This document shows positions 8,467 through 16,968 of a stretch of DNA of 64,000 nt, piece after piece. Source of the DNA: Palsa-883 sp035696165 (GTDB lineage Bacteria; Pseudomonadota; Alphaproteobacteria; Acetobacterales; Acetobacteraceae); contig DASRQX010000351.1 of NCBI GenBank assembly GCA_035696165.1, positions 1 to 64,000 on the forward strand, in the 5' to 3' direction. The stretch's first letter is position 1. The number at the start of each line of letters is the position of its first letter. The position numbers and the translations under genes are program-made. A model generated the notes under the pieces. It searched no databases and was not told the origin of the DNA. It was given only the letters and a program-made list of their open reading frames with translations.

Positions 8467-9596
8467 AGCGTGATTCCCAGGCTCTCGGCGATGCGTGGCG
8501 TGGCTTTCAGCCCGCTGCCGGTCAGCACCAGCACGGTGGTCTGCTCCGGCCGTATCGCCCCGATCGCCAGCAGTTTGGCGAAGGCGGCGGATGCCTGCGC
8601 GCTGGTCGGTTCCACGTAGATGCCGATGCGCGCGAGATCGAGCATCGCCGCGCCGATCTCCGCCTCGCTCAACATCACGGCGCCGCCGCGCGTTTCGCGC
8701 AATGTGCCCAGCACTTCGGGCAGGCGAATCGGCTGCGCGATCGCGGTGCCCTCGGCGATGGTGGGGCTGATCGGCGTCGGTACCTGCGTGTCGGAGCCGG
8801 CCAGGAAGGTCGCCGCGATGGGTGCACAGTTCGCCGGTTGGGCGGCGAAAATGCGCGGCATCGTATCGATCTCGCCGGCCCGCAGCAGTTCGGAGAAGCC
8901 GATCTCGCAGCCCAGTACGTTGGAGCCGGCGCCACACGGCACGATCACGTTGTCCGGCGCGCGGAAGTCCAGGTCTTCCCACAACTCGTAGGCCAGGGTC
9001 TTGGTGCCGTGCAGGAAGAATGGTTGCCAGTTGTGGCTGGCGTAGAACACGGCGTCGGAGCGGCGCACGGCCGCGTCCGCGGTGTCCTGCCGTGTGCCGG
9101 GGATCAGTTCCACCGCCGCGCCGTGCGCGCGCATCTGCACGGTCTTCGCCGGACTGGTGGAGGCGGGCGCCATGATCGTTGCCTGCATGCCGCCCGCGGC
9201 GGCATAGGCGGCGACAGCGGCGCCGCCATTGCCGGAGCTGTCCTCCAGCACCGCGCGCACGCCCTGTGCACGCAGCAGCGACAGCATCACGGACGCGCCG
9301 CGATCCTTGAAGCTGCCGGTCGGCATGAACCACTCGCATTTCAGCAGCACCGTGGCACCGTGCAGCGTGCGTCGCAGCAGCGGCGTGCAGCCCTCGCCCA
9401 TGGTGATGGGATCCGCCACCTGCATCGGCAGCGCGGCGCGATAGCGCCACAGGCTGCGCGTGGTGCGATCGATCTGCGCGCGCGTGATGCCCGGCAGGGT
9501 CGTCAGCAGCAGCGGCGCATTGCCCGGGCCGCACCAGCGCGGTGTGTCCAGCGGAAAGGTCGCGCCGCTGCGCGGGTCGAGATAGGCGGCGATCAT
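8463..9596 (-). CDS. Threonine-synthase-like PLP enzyme
   Basis: 377 residues of the fold-type II PLP family. The cofactor lysine is in MPTGSFKDRGAS (Lys97), followed by the SSGNGGAAVAAYAA phosphate/substrate loop, a PCGAGSNVLG glycine loop and a C-terminal LTGSGLK. The early GEGCTPL motif is typical of threonine synthases and their relatives. True ThrC makes threonine from O-phosphohomoserine, but the setting in a catabolic-looking operon suggests a related lyase or ammonia-lyase acting on another amino acid. Start and stop both overlap neighbours by four bases. Confidence 0.8.
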   Translation of the reverse strand: MIAAYLDPRSGATFPLDTPRWCGPGNAPLLLTTLPGITRAQIDRTTRSLWRYRAALPMQVADPITMGEGCTPLLRRTLHGATVLLKCEWFMPTGSFKDRGASVMLSLLRAQGVRAVLEDSSGNGGAAVAAYAAAGGMQATIMAPASTSPAKTVQMRAHGAAVELIPGTRQDTADAAVRRSDAVFYASHNWQPFFLHGTKTLAYELWEDLDFRAPDNVIVPCGAGSNVLGCEIGFSELLRAGEIDTMPRIFAAQPANCAPIAATFLAGSDTQVPTPISPTIAEGTAIAQPIRLPEVLGTLRETRGGAVMLSEAEIGAAMLDLARIGIYVEPTSAQASAAFAKLLAIGAIRPEQTTVLVLTGSGLKATPRIAESLGITL

Positions 9597-10354
9597 GCCA
9601 GGCCGATCCGCTTACGGAACGCTTCGTCGCGCAGGGAGAATTCGCTGCCGACCAGATCATCGGCCTCCGGTGTGCAGAGATAGACGATCGCCGTTGCCGG
9701 ATGCGCCACCGGCGTCAGATTGGCGCGCGGGATCTGGCTGATGATGTTCATCCCGGAGGCGCGGATCAGTACCTGCATGTCGGTGTCGGTGGTGCCGGGC
9801 TGGAAGCCGAAGACGCGGATTCCGTTGGCGCCTTCTTCCAGTTTGATAGCCTGGGTCAGCATCGCCATGCCCGCCTTGCCGGCGCAATAGGCGCTCCATC
9901 CCTCCAACGGACGTAAGGCGGCGCCGGACGAGACGTTGACGATCGTTCCGCTGCCGGCCGCCAGCATGCCCGGCAGCACCGCGCGCACCGCGTTGAACGC
10001 ACCGACCAGGTTGATCTGGATGTTGTTCGCCCAGCCGGCGGGGTCCGATTGCGCGATCGTTGCGATCGGCTCGATGACGCCGGCGTTGTTGACCAGGATG
10101 TCGGGGCGGCCGAAGCGCTGCGTGGTCGCGGCGACCAAGGCTTCTACCGCTGCATAATCGGCGACATCGCAGGCGTGGGCCGCGGCCTTGCCGGTGGACC
10201 CTGCGATCTTGTCGGCCACCTCGGCGGCAAGTTTGCCGTCGCGTGCCGTCAGCATCACCGATGCACCGGCCGCCGCCAGCGCCTGGGCCGCCGCCGCACC
10301 GATGCCGCGACTGGCCCCGGTCACGATCGCGACCTTTCCCGAAAGTGCCGCCAT
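9593..10354 (-). CDS. Short-chain dehydrogenase/reductase
   Basis: A 253-residue classical SDR. The NAD(P)-binding TGASRGIG is at 12-19, NNAG at 89-92, the catalytic Ser in NVSSGAA (near 142) and Tyr156/Lys160 in YCAGK. It would oxidise a hydroxyl or reduce a carbonyl of an unknown small molecule. The start at 10354 has AGGAG upstream; an upstream in-frame ATG would add 19 unlikely residues. It is the first gene of the minus-strand operon and its TGA overlaps the next ATG. The divergent flavin-dependent oxidoreductase starts 91 bases away, so the two may share a control region. Confidence 0.9.
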   Translation of the reverse strand: MAALSGKVAIVTGASRGIGAAAAQALAAAGASVMLTARDGKLAAEVADKIAGSTGKAAAHACDVADYAAVEALVAATTQRFGRPDILVNNAGVIEPIATIAQSDPAGWANNIQINLVGAFNAVRAVLPGMLAAGSGTIVNVSSGAALRPLEGWSAYCAGKAGMAMLTQAIKLEEGANGIRVFGFQPGTTDTDMQVLIRASGMNIISQIPRANLTPVAHPATAIVYLCTPEADDLVGSEFSLRDEAFRKRIGLA

Positions 10355-10445
10355 TGTCTTGTCTCCTGCGCTCGTCGCCGTCGCTTTACGGGACAAGCCG
10401 TCCGACGGCAAATTACCGACCCGAGGTCGGCAGGAGGGAGCCAGG

Positions 10446-11495
10446 ATGCGCGTATCGACGGTATTGCCAGTGCGGGACTGGCGGGCCTGCGGGCCGGCGG
10501 CCCGGGCGGCCGAGGCAGACGGCTATGATTGCATCCAGAGCAACGAGCTGCGGCATGACCCGTTCGCGCCGCTGGCCTTTGCTGCGCTCGCGACCGAGCG
10601 TGTGGCGTTGGCCACTTCCGTTGCGATCGCGTTTCCGCGCAGCCCGATGATCGTCGCCAATCACGCGTGGGATCTGGCGCGGCATTCCAACGGACGCTTC
10701 GTGCTGGGGCTGGGCAGCCAGGTGAAGGCGCACAACGAGCGGCGGTTCAGCGTGCCGTGGATCGCACCGGCGGCGCGGCTGGGCGAGTATGTCGAGGCGC
10801 TGCGTGCGATCTGGCGGAACTGGGAGACCGGGGCGAAACTGGACTTTCGGTCGCCACACTACACTTTCACGCTGATGACACCGGAGTTTTCGCCCGGGCC
10901 TCAGGGATTGCCGATGACTCCGGTGGCGATGGCGGCGGTGGGGCCGGTCATGCTGAAGACCGCGGCGCGCGTCGCCGATAGCGTGCGGCTGCATGGTTTC
11001 GCTACCCGTCGATATTTGGAGAAGGTGGTGCGTCCGATGCTGCAGGCCGAGCTGACGGCGGCGGGGAAGAGCTTTGCCGGGTTCGAGGTGACGGGCGGCG
11101 GCTTTATCGCCACCGGCCCGGATGACGCGGCGGTGCGGGAGGCAACGGAGAAGGCGCGTTATCGGATTGCGTTCTACGGTTCGACGCCGGCGTATCGGTC
11201 GGTGTTCGATGTGCATGGGATCGGCGATCTTGGGGCGCGGCTGAACGAAAAAGTTCGCGAGGGCAAATGGAACGAGATATCGAAGCTGGTGTCGGACGAG
11301 GTGCTGGATCTGTTCGTGGCGCGCGCGCCGTACGAGGGGATCGCCGAGGCGATCGAACAGCGCTTCGCCGGCGTGGCGGATACGGTGACGTTGGAGTTTC
11401 TGCCTGGCGATAGTGATGCGACGCGACGGCGGGTGATCGAGGCGGTGCAGCGGATTCCGCACAGTTTTGCGGGGTTTCGCACGGCAGGTTGGTAG
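10446..11495 (+). CDS. LLM-class flavin-dependent oxidoreductase
   Basis: 349 residues of the bacterial-luciferase-like family (the group resembling F420-dependent and alkane-sulfonate-type monooxygenases). The barrel shows DGYDCIQSNEL, ATSVAIAFPRSP, the HSNGRFVLGLGSQVK segment and a late EVTGGGFIATG strand. The ATG at 10446 sits after a strong AGGAGGG; longer in-frame starts lie in the divergent SDR gene and are less likely. The cofactor (FMN or F420) and substrate cannot be told from sequence. It faces away from the SDR/M81 operon. Confidence 0.85.
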   Translation: MRVSTVLPVRDWRACGPAARAAEADGYDCIQSNELRHDPFAPLAFAALATERVALATSVAIAFPRSPMIVANHAWDLARHSNGRFVLGLGSQVKAHNERRFSVPWIAPAARLGEYVEALRAIWRNWETGAKLDFRSPHYTFTLMTPEFSPGPQGLPMTPVAMAAVGPVMLKTAARVADSVRLHGFATRRYLEKVVRPMLQAELTAAGKSFAGFEVTGGGFIATGPDDAAVREATEKARYRIAFYGSTPAYRSVFDVHGIGDLGARLNEKVREGKWNEISKLVSDEVLDLFVARAPYEGIAEAIEQRFAGVADTVTLEFLPGDSDATRRRVIEAVQRIPHSFAGFRTAGW

Positions 11496-11546
11496 GCGAT
11501 TGCTGATACGATCGGTCTGCTGGTGGTTTGTTTGTAGTAACGAAGG

Positions 11547-11648
11547 GAAGTCGTGGATGGCCGGTCTTCGCCGGCCATGACGGGGGGGAGTCGGGACTTT
11601 TGGCCGTTGGTAGCACACGGTAGTCCGTTGGTAGCACACGGCCGTCCG
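11547..11648. repeat. Dispersed repeat family C plus a short tandem repeat
   Basis: 11547-11588 is a hairpin element (GTCGTGGATGGCCGG, loop, CCGGCCATGACGGGG) seen many times in the window. It is followed by two copies of a block containing GTTGGTAGCACACGG. The hairpin lies between the convergent 3' ends of the oxidoreductase and livF and may help end transcription. Confidence 0.65.
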
Positions 11649-11651
11649 TGT

Positions 11652-12350
11652 TCACACCGTCAGGTAGCGGGTGCGGATCTGCGCTTCCTCGGCGCGGAAT
11701 CGTTCCGGGCTCGCGGCGTAGACGATGCGGCCCTTGACCATGATGTGCATCTCGTCCGCTACCGCCTCGGCGAGCTTCATGTTCTGCTCGATCAGCAGGA
11801 TCGTCACTCCCGCTTCGCACAGCAGACGGATTACCCGTGCCAGTTCGCGCACGACCAACGGTGCGAGGCCCTGACTGGGTTCATCCAGCAGCAGCACCTT
11901 GGGATCGCTGACCAGCGCACGGGCAATTGCCAGCATCTGCTGTTCGCCGCCGGACAGGGTGCCGCCGCGATTGGCTGCCCGTTCGGCAAGCGCCGGGAAC
12001 AGCTCCAGCAGGCGGGGGATCGGCCATGAACGCGCCGGCTTGCGTTCGGCGACGCGGATGTTTTCGATCACGGTCAGATCGGGGAAGATCAGCCGTCCTT
12101 CCGGCACATAAGCGACGCCGGCGCGCGCGACGAGATGCGGCGGCCAGCCGGCGATGTCGGTGCCGTCCAGCAGGACGCGTCCGGCCGACGGCGGTACCAG
12201 CCCCATCACCGCGCGCAAGGTGGTCGATTTGCCCACGCCGTTGCGCCCCAGCACCGCGCTGATGCGGCCCTGCGGCACGTTCAGATCGACGCCTTGCAGC
12301 ACGTGGCTGGCACCATAATGCGTGTTGAGATCCTCGATGCGCAGCATCAC
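11652..12350 (-). CDS. livF: Branched-chain amino-acid-type ABC transporter ATPase LivF
   Basis: 232 residues. Walker A GRNGVGKST at 35-43, signature LSGGEQQ, Walker B VLLLDEPSQGLAP and a switch histidine region in LLIEQNMK are all intact. The SQGLAP variant after Walker B is typical of LivF. It powers import through LivH/LivM. The ATG overlaps the end of livG by four bases, so the two subunits are made together. This is the last gene of the liv operon. Confidence 0.93.
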   Translation of the reverse strand: MMLRIEDLNTHYGASHVLQGVDLNVPQGRISAVLGRNGVGKSTTLRAVMGLVPPSAGRVLLDGTDIAGWPPHLVARAGVAYVPEGRLIFPDLTVIENIRVAERKPARSWPIPRLLELFPALAERAANRGGTLSGGEQQMLAIARALVSDPKVLLLDEPSQGLAPLVVRELARVIRLLCEAGVTILLIEQNMKLAEAVADEMHIMVKGRIVYAASPERFRAEEAQIRTRYLTV

Positions 12351-13096
12351 TCGATGCCGCCGAGATAGGCGCTTTGCACTGCCGGGTCGGCACGCACCGC
12401 CTGCGGAACGTCATCGGCAATCACCGCGCCGCGATGCAGCACCGTGATGCGGTGCGCGAGGCGGAACACCACCTCCATATCATGTTCCACCAGCAGCACG
12501 GTCAGCTGGCTGTCCGCCAGCAGGGACGCCAGCGTGTCCACGGCCTGCGCGGTTTCCTCGACCGACAGGCCCTGCGTCGGTTCGTCCAGCAGCAGCAGCC
12601 TGGGCTGCTGCGCCAGTCCCATCGCCACTTCCAGCAGGCGTTGGTCGCCGTGCGAGAGCTGCCCGGCCAGGCGGTGCGCGACATCGGTCAGACCAAGCCG
12701 CTCCAGCGCGGTATCGCCGCGCCGATGGGCCGCGGCGAAGATCGCTGCTCCGCCATAGGGTTGCCAGCGCCGCGCGCCACGGGCCTGCGCCGCGAGGCGG
12801 GCGTTTTCACGAGCTGTCATCTCGGGGAACAAGGCGGTGAGCTGAAATGTGCGCGACACGCCGCGTTGGCAGATCTCGTCGGCCGGCAGGCCGGTCAACC
12901 GGCCACCGTCGAAACGGACTTCGCCTGTCGTGGGCTTCAACACGCCGGTGATGAGGTGGAACAACGTTGACTTGCCCGCGCCGTTTGGACCGATTACCGC
13001 GCGTACTTCGCCCTGCGCCACGCGCATCGATACGTCGTCCACCGCGACGATGCCGCCGAAACGACGGGTGAGACGATCGATTTCCAGCAACGCCAT
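12347..13096 (-). CDS. livG: Branched-chain amino-acid-type ABC transporter ATPase LivG
   Basis: 249 residues, the second ATPase of the importer. Walker A GPNGAGKST is at 36-44, the signature is LSHGDQRLLE, and Walker B reads LLLLDEPTQGLS. LSHGDQ instead of LSGGQ is normal for LivG. The TRTFQ-type region (VSRTFQLTALF) that precedes the Q-loop is also typical. It lies six bases after livM and overlaps livF. Confidence 0.93.
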   Translation of the reverse strand: MALLEIDRLTRRFGGIVAVDDVSMRVAQGEVRAVIGPNGAGKSTLFHLITGVLKPTTGEVRFDGGRLTGLPADEICQRGVSRTFQLTALFPEMTARENARLAAQARGARRWQPYGGAAIFAAAHRRGDTALERLGLTDVAHRLAGQLSHGDQRLLEVAMGLAQQPRLLLLDEPTQGLSVEETAQAVDTLASLLADSQLTVLLVEHDMEVVFRLAHRITVLHRGAVIADDVPQAVRADPAVQSAYLGGIE

Positions 13097-13101
13097 CGGG
13101 G

Positions 13102-14037
13102 TCAGGTCGCCCTGCTTGCGCGTCGGCCGGTGAGCAGCCCCAACAGGCCGCCGGGAATGAACAGCACGAAGAAGATGAAGATCAGGCCGAAGAACAATGC
13201 CCAGGAGTCGGTGTAGGAACTCAGGTATTGTTGCACGATAAGGAAGAAGATCGCACCGATGATCGGCCCGACCAGCGTGCCGGTGCCGCCGATGATCACC
13301 ATGATCAGCACCTGGCCGGACAGCAGCCAGAACAGCAGCTCGGTGTTGGTGAATCCGGCGAAGGCGGCGTACAGCGCGCCGGCCAAGCCGCCGAGCGCAT
13401 AGGCAATGACCACCACGGCGATCTTGTAGCGTCGCGTGTTGTAGCCGAGCGACCGCGTCTTCGCCTCGTTCTCCCGAATGCCGCGCAGCACGGCGCCGAA
13501 TGGGGACGCAACGAGCGAACGACAGAACACCAATGCGGCGATCAAGCAGGCCAGCACCAGGTAGTAGAAACCGATCTTGCCCTGGAACCAGGTCACGCCG
13601 AACGGGCCGGGTGTGCGCGGAATTCCCGCGAGGCCGTCCGAGGCGCCGGTCACCGACGTCCACTTGAACGCCACCGCATAGAGCAGTTGCGCGAACGCCA
13701 GTGTCAGCATCGAGAACGATACGCCGGTGGCCAGCGTGCACACCCAGCCGACGCCGATGGCGACGATGCCGCTGAACACGCCAGCCAATAACACCGCGAA
13801 CACCACGGGGATGTTGGTGTGCAGCAGGAGGTCGCCCGCCGTGTAGGCGCCGAACCCATAGGCCGCGGCATGGCCGAACGAGAAAAGCCGGGTGTAGCCC
13901 ACCATCAGATCGAGGCTCATGGCGAACAGGCCGAGGATCAGTGCCTCGATCGCCAGCGTCAGCGCATAGAGCGGCAAAGCGAACGGCAGCAGCGCCAGCA
14001 CGATGGCGGCGGCGACCAGGACGCGCCGGGAGGTCAC
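13102..14037 (-). CDS. livM: Branched-chain amino-acid-type ABC permease LivM
   Basis: 311 residues with about nine hydrophobic helices and the family hallmark LFSFGHAAAYGFGAY near residue 50, plus the cytoplasmic EAA-like loop RGIRENEAKTRSLGYN that contacts the ATPases. Translation is taken to start at GTG 14037, immediately after the livH stop. It forms the inner-membrane channel with LivH. Confidence 0.92.
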   Translation of the reverse strand: MTSRRVLVAAAIVLALLPFALPLYALTLAIEALILGLFAMSLDLMVGYTRLFSFGHAAAYGFGAYTAGDLLLHTNIPVVFAVLLAGVFSGIVAIGVGWVCTLATGVSFSMLTLAFAQLLYAVAFKWTSVTGASDGLAGIPRTPGPFGVTWFQGKIGFYYLVLACLIAALVFCRSLVASPFGAVLRGIRENEAKTRSLGYNTRRYKIAVVVIAYALGGLAGALYAAFAGFTNTELLFWLLSGQVLIMVIIGGTGTLVGPIIGAIFFLIVQQYLSSYTDSWALFFGLIFIFFVLFIPGGLLGLLTGRRASRAT

Positions 14038-14041
14038 GTGC

Positions 14042-14914
14042 TCACGCCTCCTTGCCGAGCAGGCCGCCCGGGCGGACGATCAACACCAGCAGCATCAGCA
14101 GATACATCAGCGCCAACGCCAGGTCGGGGAAGTAGTAGGTGCCGAAGACCTGCACGAACCCCACCAGCACGGCGGCGATCGCCGAGCCGAGGAAGCTCCC
14201 CATGCCGCCGATGATGACGATCACAAACGTATCGATCACGGCGTTCGGCGCCATGCCGAGGGACGCCGTCACCAGCGGTGCCGCGAACACGCCGCCGATA
14301 CCGGCCAGCCCGCAACCGATGCCGAAGACCGCGGAGCGTACGAGGCGCACATCGGTGCCGAGCGCGTGGACCATCTCGGCGTTCTGCGAGGTCGCGCGGA
14401 TCAGCAGGCCGAGCCGCGTTCGTTCCAGGAACTGCCAGATCGCCAGGGCAACGACAGGGCCGGCACCGGCGAGGAATAGGCGGTAGATCGGAAACGGTTC
14501 GTCCAGGATGAACACGATGCCCGATAGTGCCGGCGGGAGCGGAACGTTTAGCGCTGCCACGCCCCAGATCAGTCGGATCGCCTCGCCCATCACTAGAGTG
14601 AACCCGAACGTCACCATCAGGAACGCGCTGCCGTCGCGGCCGTACAGCCGGCGCAGGACGCCGAGTTCGAACGCCGCGCCGATAACGCCGACTGCCAGTG
14701 GCGCCAGTAGCAGGGCGCCCCAGAAGCTTCCGGTGAACTGCACCGCGGAGTAGCCGACATAGGCGCCCAGCATGAAGAAGGCGCCATGAGCGAAGTTGAC
14801 GATCCGCATGATGCCGAAGATCAGCGTCAGGCCGACGCCGAGGAAAAACAGCAGTGCGGCCTGCGATAATGCGTTCAGGCACTGGGTGATCAGGAAACCG
14901 AGGAAGTCCATCAA
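14042..14914 (-). CDS. livH: Branched-chain amino-acid-type ABC permease LivH
   Basis: 290 residues, strongly hydrophobic, with the LivH signature GIMRIVNFAHGAFFMLGAY near residue 35 and the coupling loop RATSQNAEMVHALG in the second half. Two tandem ATG codons (14914, 14911) could start it. The short repeat-bearing gap to the binding-protein gene suggests one operon with the binding protein as the first and probably most expressed gene. Confidence 0.92.
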   Translation of the reverse strand: MMDFLGFLITQCLNALSQAALLFFLGVGLTLIFGIMRIVNFAHGAFFMLGAYVGYSAVQFTGSFWGALLLAPLAVGVIGAAFELGVLRRLYGRDGSAFLMVTFGFTLVMGEAIRLIWGVAALNVPLPPALSGIVFILDEPFPIYRLFLAGAGPVVALAIWQFLERTRLGLLIRATSQNAEMVHALGTDVRLVRSAVFGIGCGLAGIGGVFAAPLVTASLGMAPNAVIDTFVIVIIGGMGSFLGSAIAAVLVGFVQVFGTYYFPDLALALMYLLMLLVLIVRPGGLLGKEA

Positions 14915-14980
14915 GGTTCAGTCGTCATGCCGGGGTTTTGGTTCCCGTGTCTCCGACTGCGCTGGCTGCGCCAAGGCACG

Positions 14981-15068
14981 TCGCGGATGCCGGCCTGCGC
15001 CGGCATGACGTTGTGGGCAACGTGCCCTGCGTTGTGGGCAACGCGTGCTGCGTTGTGGGCAGCGTGCA
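14981..15068. repeat. Family C hairpin copy followed by GTTGTGGGCAACG tandem repeats
   Basis: Between the binding-protein gene and livH a family C element (GATGCCGGCCTGCGCCGGCATGAC) runs into three copies of a 16- to 18-base unit built on TGCGTTGTGGGCAACG. A hairpin here could lower permease levels relative to the binding protein, as is common in ABC operons. Confidence 0.6.
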
Positions 15069-15072
15069 TCGG

Positions 15073-16296
15073 TCAACTATCGAAGGTCATTGCCCGGCAG
15101 GCCGGGGTGATCTGATCGCCCGGGAAGGTGGCGATGATTTCGGGCACCGGGGTGTCGAAGCCCGCCGGTTTCACCACCTTGACGACATAGCCGCCCTGGA
15201 CCGCCTGGTGGTCGCAGGCGCGCATTGCGACCTGACCCTTAATGCTGTCGATGGCGGCTGTCTCCAGCGCCCGGCGCAGTTTGTCGGCATCGATGCTCTT
15301 CGCTGCTTCGATACCGGCTTGCAACATCTTGCAGGCCTGGTACTGCTCGCCCTCGAACACGTCCGGCAGGGCGTTGTACTGCTGCCGCCAGGCAGCGACG
15401 AACGCCTTGTTCGCGGGATTGTCGATCGAGAACACGTAGCGGGTCGATCCGGCGAGACCTAGCGCCGCCTCGCCTACCGCGTGGATGGAGTTCAGATCGA
15501 CGATCGAGGTGACCAGCTGCACCTTGTCCGGCAGGCGGTATTCGTGGGCCTGCGACAGGAAAGCGTTGTTGTCGTCGCCTTGCAGCACCAGGAAGCACAT
15601 CTCGGCGCCGGACTGGCGGATCTTGGTGATGTAGGTGGAAAAATCCTTGGTGCCGATCGGCGAGAAGACGTCGCCGACATAGTCCTTCTTCGCCTTCGTC
15701 ACCTCGTCCTTGAATACGCCGACGCTGTTGTGGCCCCATGCGTAGTCCATGCCGAGCGCATAGAACCGGGTGTATTTCGACTGGCGCAGCCATAGCGAGA
15801 TGACCCGCGTTTCCATCGGCCCGGAGATGTTGGCGCGGAAGAAGTTGGGCACGAAGGACGAGCCGGTCAGCCGGCCGTCGCCATTGTCCGACGACATGAA
15901 GATCGCGTTCCACTCGGCGAGTTTTGGCACGACGGCCAGTGCCTCGGACGACAGCACCATGCCGAACAGCAGGCGACAGCCATCGCGCTCTACCACTTCT
16001 TGTGCCTTTCGCACGCAGGTCGCGGGATCGCCGGCGGTGTCTTCGACATAGAGCTGGATTTGGCGTCCCAGCACGCCGCCCGTGGCGTTCACCTCCTTGG
16101 CCCAGAACTCCGCGCCATGACGCATTTGCAGGCCGATCTCGCCGGATGGGCCGGTGAGCGCGAGAGGCATGCCGATCTTGATCGGTGTCTCACCGCGTGC
16201 GTGGCGCAGGATGGTCGGGGCCGCCACGGCGAACGAAGCGCCGCCGAGCGCGCCGCGCAGAATGCCACGGCGCGTGGTTCGAGACCTGATTGTCAT
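15073..16296 (-). CDS. Branched-chain amino-acid-type ABC transporter substrate-binding protein
   Basis: 407 residues. A Tat-type leader with TTRRGILRGALGGASF at 7-22 and an ALA-like cleavage region precedes KIGMPLALTGPSGEIGLQM, the start of the periplasmic type I binding fold (LivK/amide-binding type). The body contains GGVLGRQIQLYVEDTAGDP and the hinge region typical of the family. The ATG at 16296 has GGGAGG upstream. The following liv permease and ATPase genes make it the likely binding component of that importer. Members of this group bind amino acids, amides, urea or aromatic acids, so the ligand is open. Confidence 0.9.
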   Translation of the reverse strand: MTIRSRTTRRGILRGALGGASFAVAAPTILRHARGETPIKIGMPLALTGPSGEIGLQMRHGAEFWAKEVNATGGVLGRQIQLYVEDTAGDPATCVRKAQEVVERDGCRLLFGMVLSSEALAVVPKLAEWNAIFMSSDNGDGRLTGSSFVPNFFRANISGPMETRVISLWLRQSKYTRFYALGMDYAWGHNSVGVFKDEVTKAKKDYVGDVFSPIGTKDFSTYITKIRQSGAEMCFLVLQGDDNNAFLSQAHEYRLPDKVQLVTSIVDLNSIHAVGEAALGLAGSTRYVFSIDNPANKAFVAAWRQQYNALPDVFEGEQYQACKMLQAGIEAAKSIDADKLRRALETAAIDSIKGQVAMRACDHQAVQGGYVVKVVKPAGFDTPVPEIIATFPGDQITPACRAMTFDS

Positions 16297-16367
16297 TGCA
16301 ACTTCCCTCCCTGGAAGTGCCAGTCTGGTTGCGACCGGCATGACTTGTTGTCGGCGAGATATGTCGG

Positions 16368-16892
16368 TTACACCTCGACCGTATCGAACTTCGCCGGAAC
16401 GATTATTTCCAGCATCTCGCAGTCGTCGGAGTAGTCGAGCACCGTGTGTTTGATGTTTGGCGGCTGCAGCCAGCAGGTGCCTTCGCGCATCAGCTGCTGG
16501 CCGTGGCCGTCGAACTCGTTCTTGATCCAGCCTTTCAGCACATAGATCAGTTGCAGTTCCACGGCGTGCGTGTGGGGTTTGCGAACCTCGTCGGTGCAAG
16601 GTGGGATCAGGCGGATCACGTGGGCCTGCGCCAAACCTCGGGTGGCCTTGGCGATGCCCAGGTCACGGTATTTCGCGTAGGGGCGCAGGCCGTCGCGCTT
16701 GAAGTCCTTCTCGTTCAGGTGGTTCACAGTGAAGCGCTGTGCCTTCGCCTTGGTCGTCAGCGCTTGAGGAGTGCGTGTCGTAGTCGCGGATACGCGCTTG
16801 GGTGGTGCGCGTTTCACCCTGGCGGTTGTGGTCGGCTGCGTTGCAACCGTACGCTTTGGCGCGGCGTTCGGCTTGGTGGCGCTGTTTGCCAT
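16368..16892 (-). CDS. Cupin-domain protein with basic N-terminal tail
   Basis: 174 residues. The first 60 or so are Lys/Arg/Thr/Ala-rich and probably disordered. The rest is a small cupin barrel: PHTHAVELQLIYVLKG holds metal-type His and Glu residues and PPNIKHTVLDYSDD supplies the last His. The ATG at 16892 has GGGGG close upstream. It precedes the liv-type binding-protein gene by 71 bases, in the same direction, so it may belong to that operon as a sensor or small isomerase. Function is not known. Confidence 0.75.
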   Translation of the reverse strand: MANSATKPNAAPKRTVATQPTTTARVKRAPPKRVSATTTRTPQALTTKAKAQRFTVNHLNEKDFKRDGLRPYAKYRDLGIAKATRGLAQAHVIRLIPPCTDEVRKPHTHAVELQLIYVLKGWIKNEFDGHGQQLMREGTCWLQPPNIKHTVLDYSDDCEMLEIIVPAKFDTVEV

Positions 16893-16968
16893 GATCCCCC
16901 CCTGAAGCCTTTTCTGCGGTTCTGCTGACCAGCGAGAGGGCCAGTATCGGCACGACCGGTCGCGCGGT

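Noticed and set aside
14034..14882. Long alternative minus-strand frame over livH
   Set aside because: Arg/Gly/Pro-rich shadow of the livH gene, which has full family motifs.
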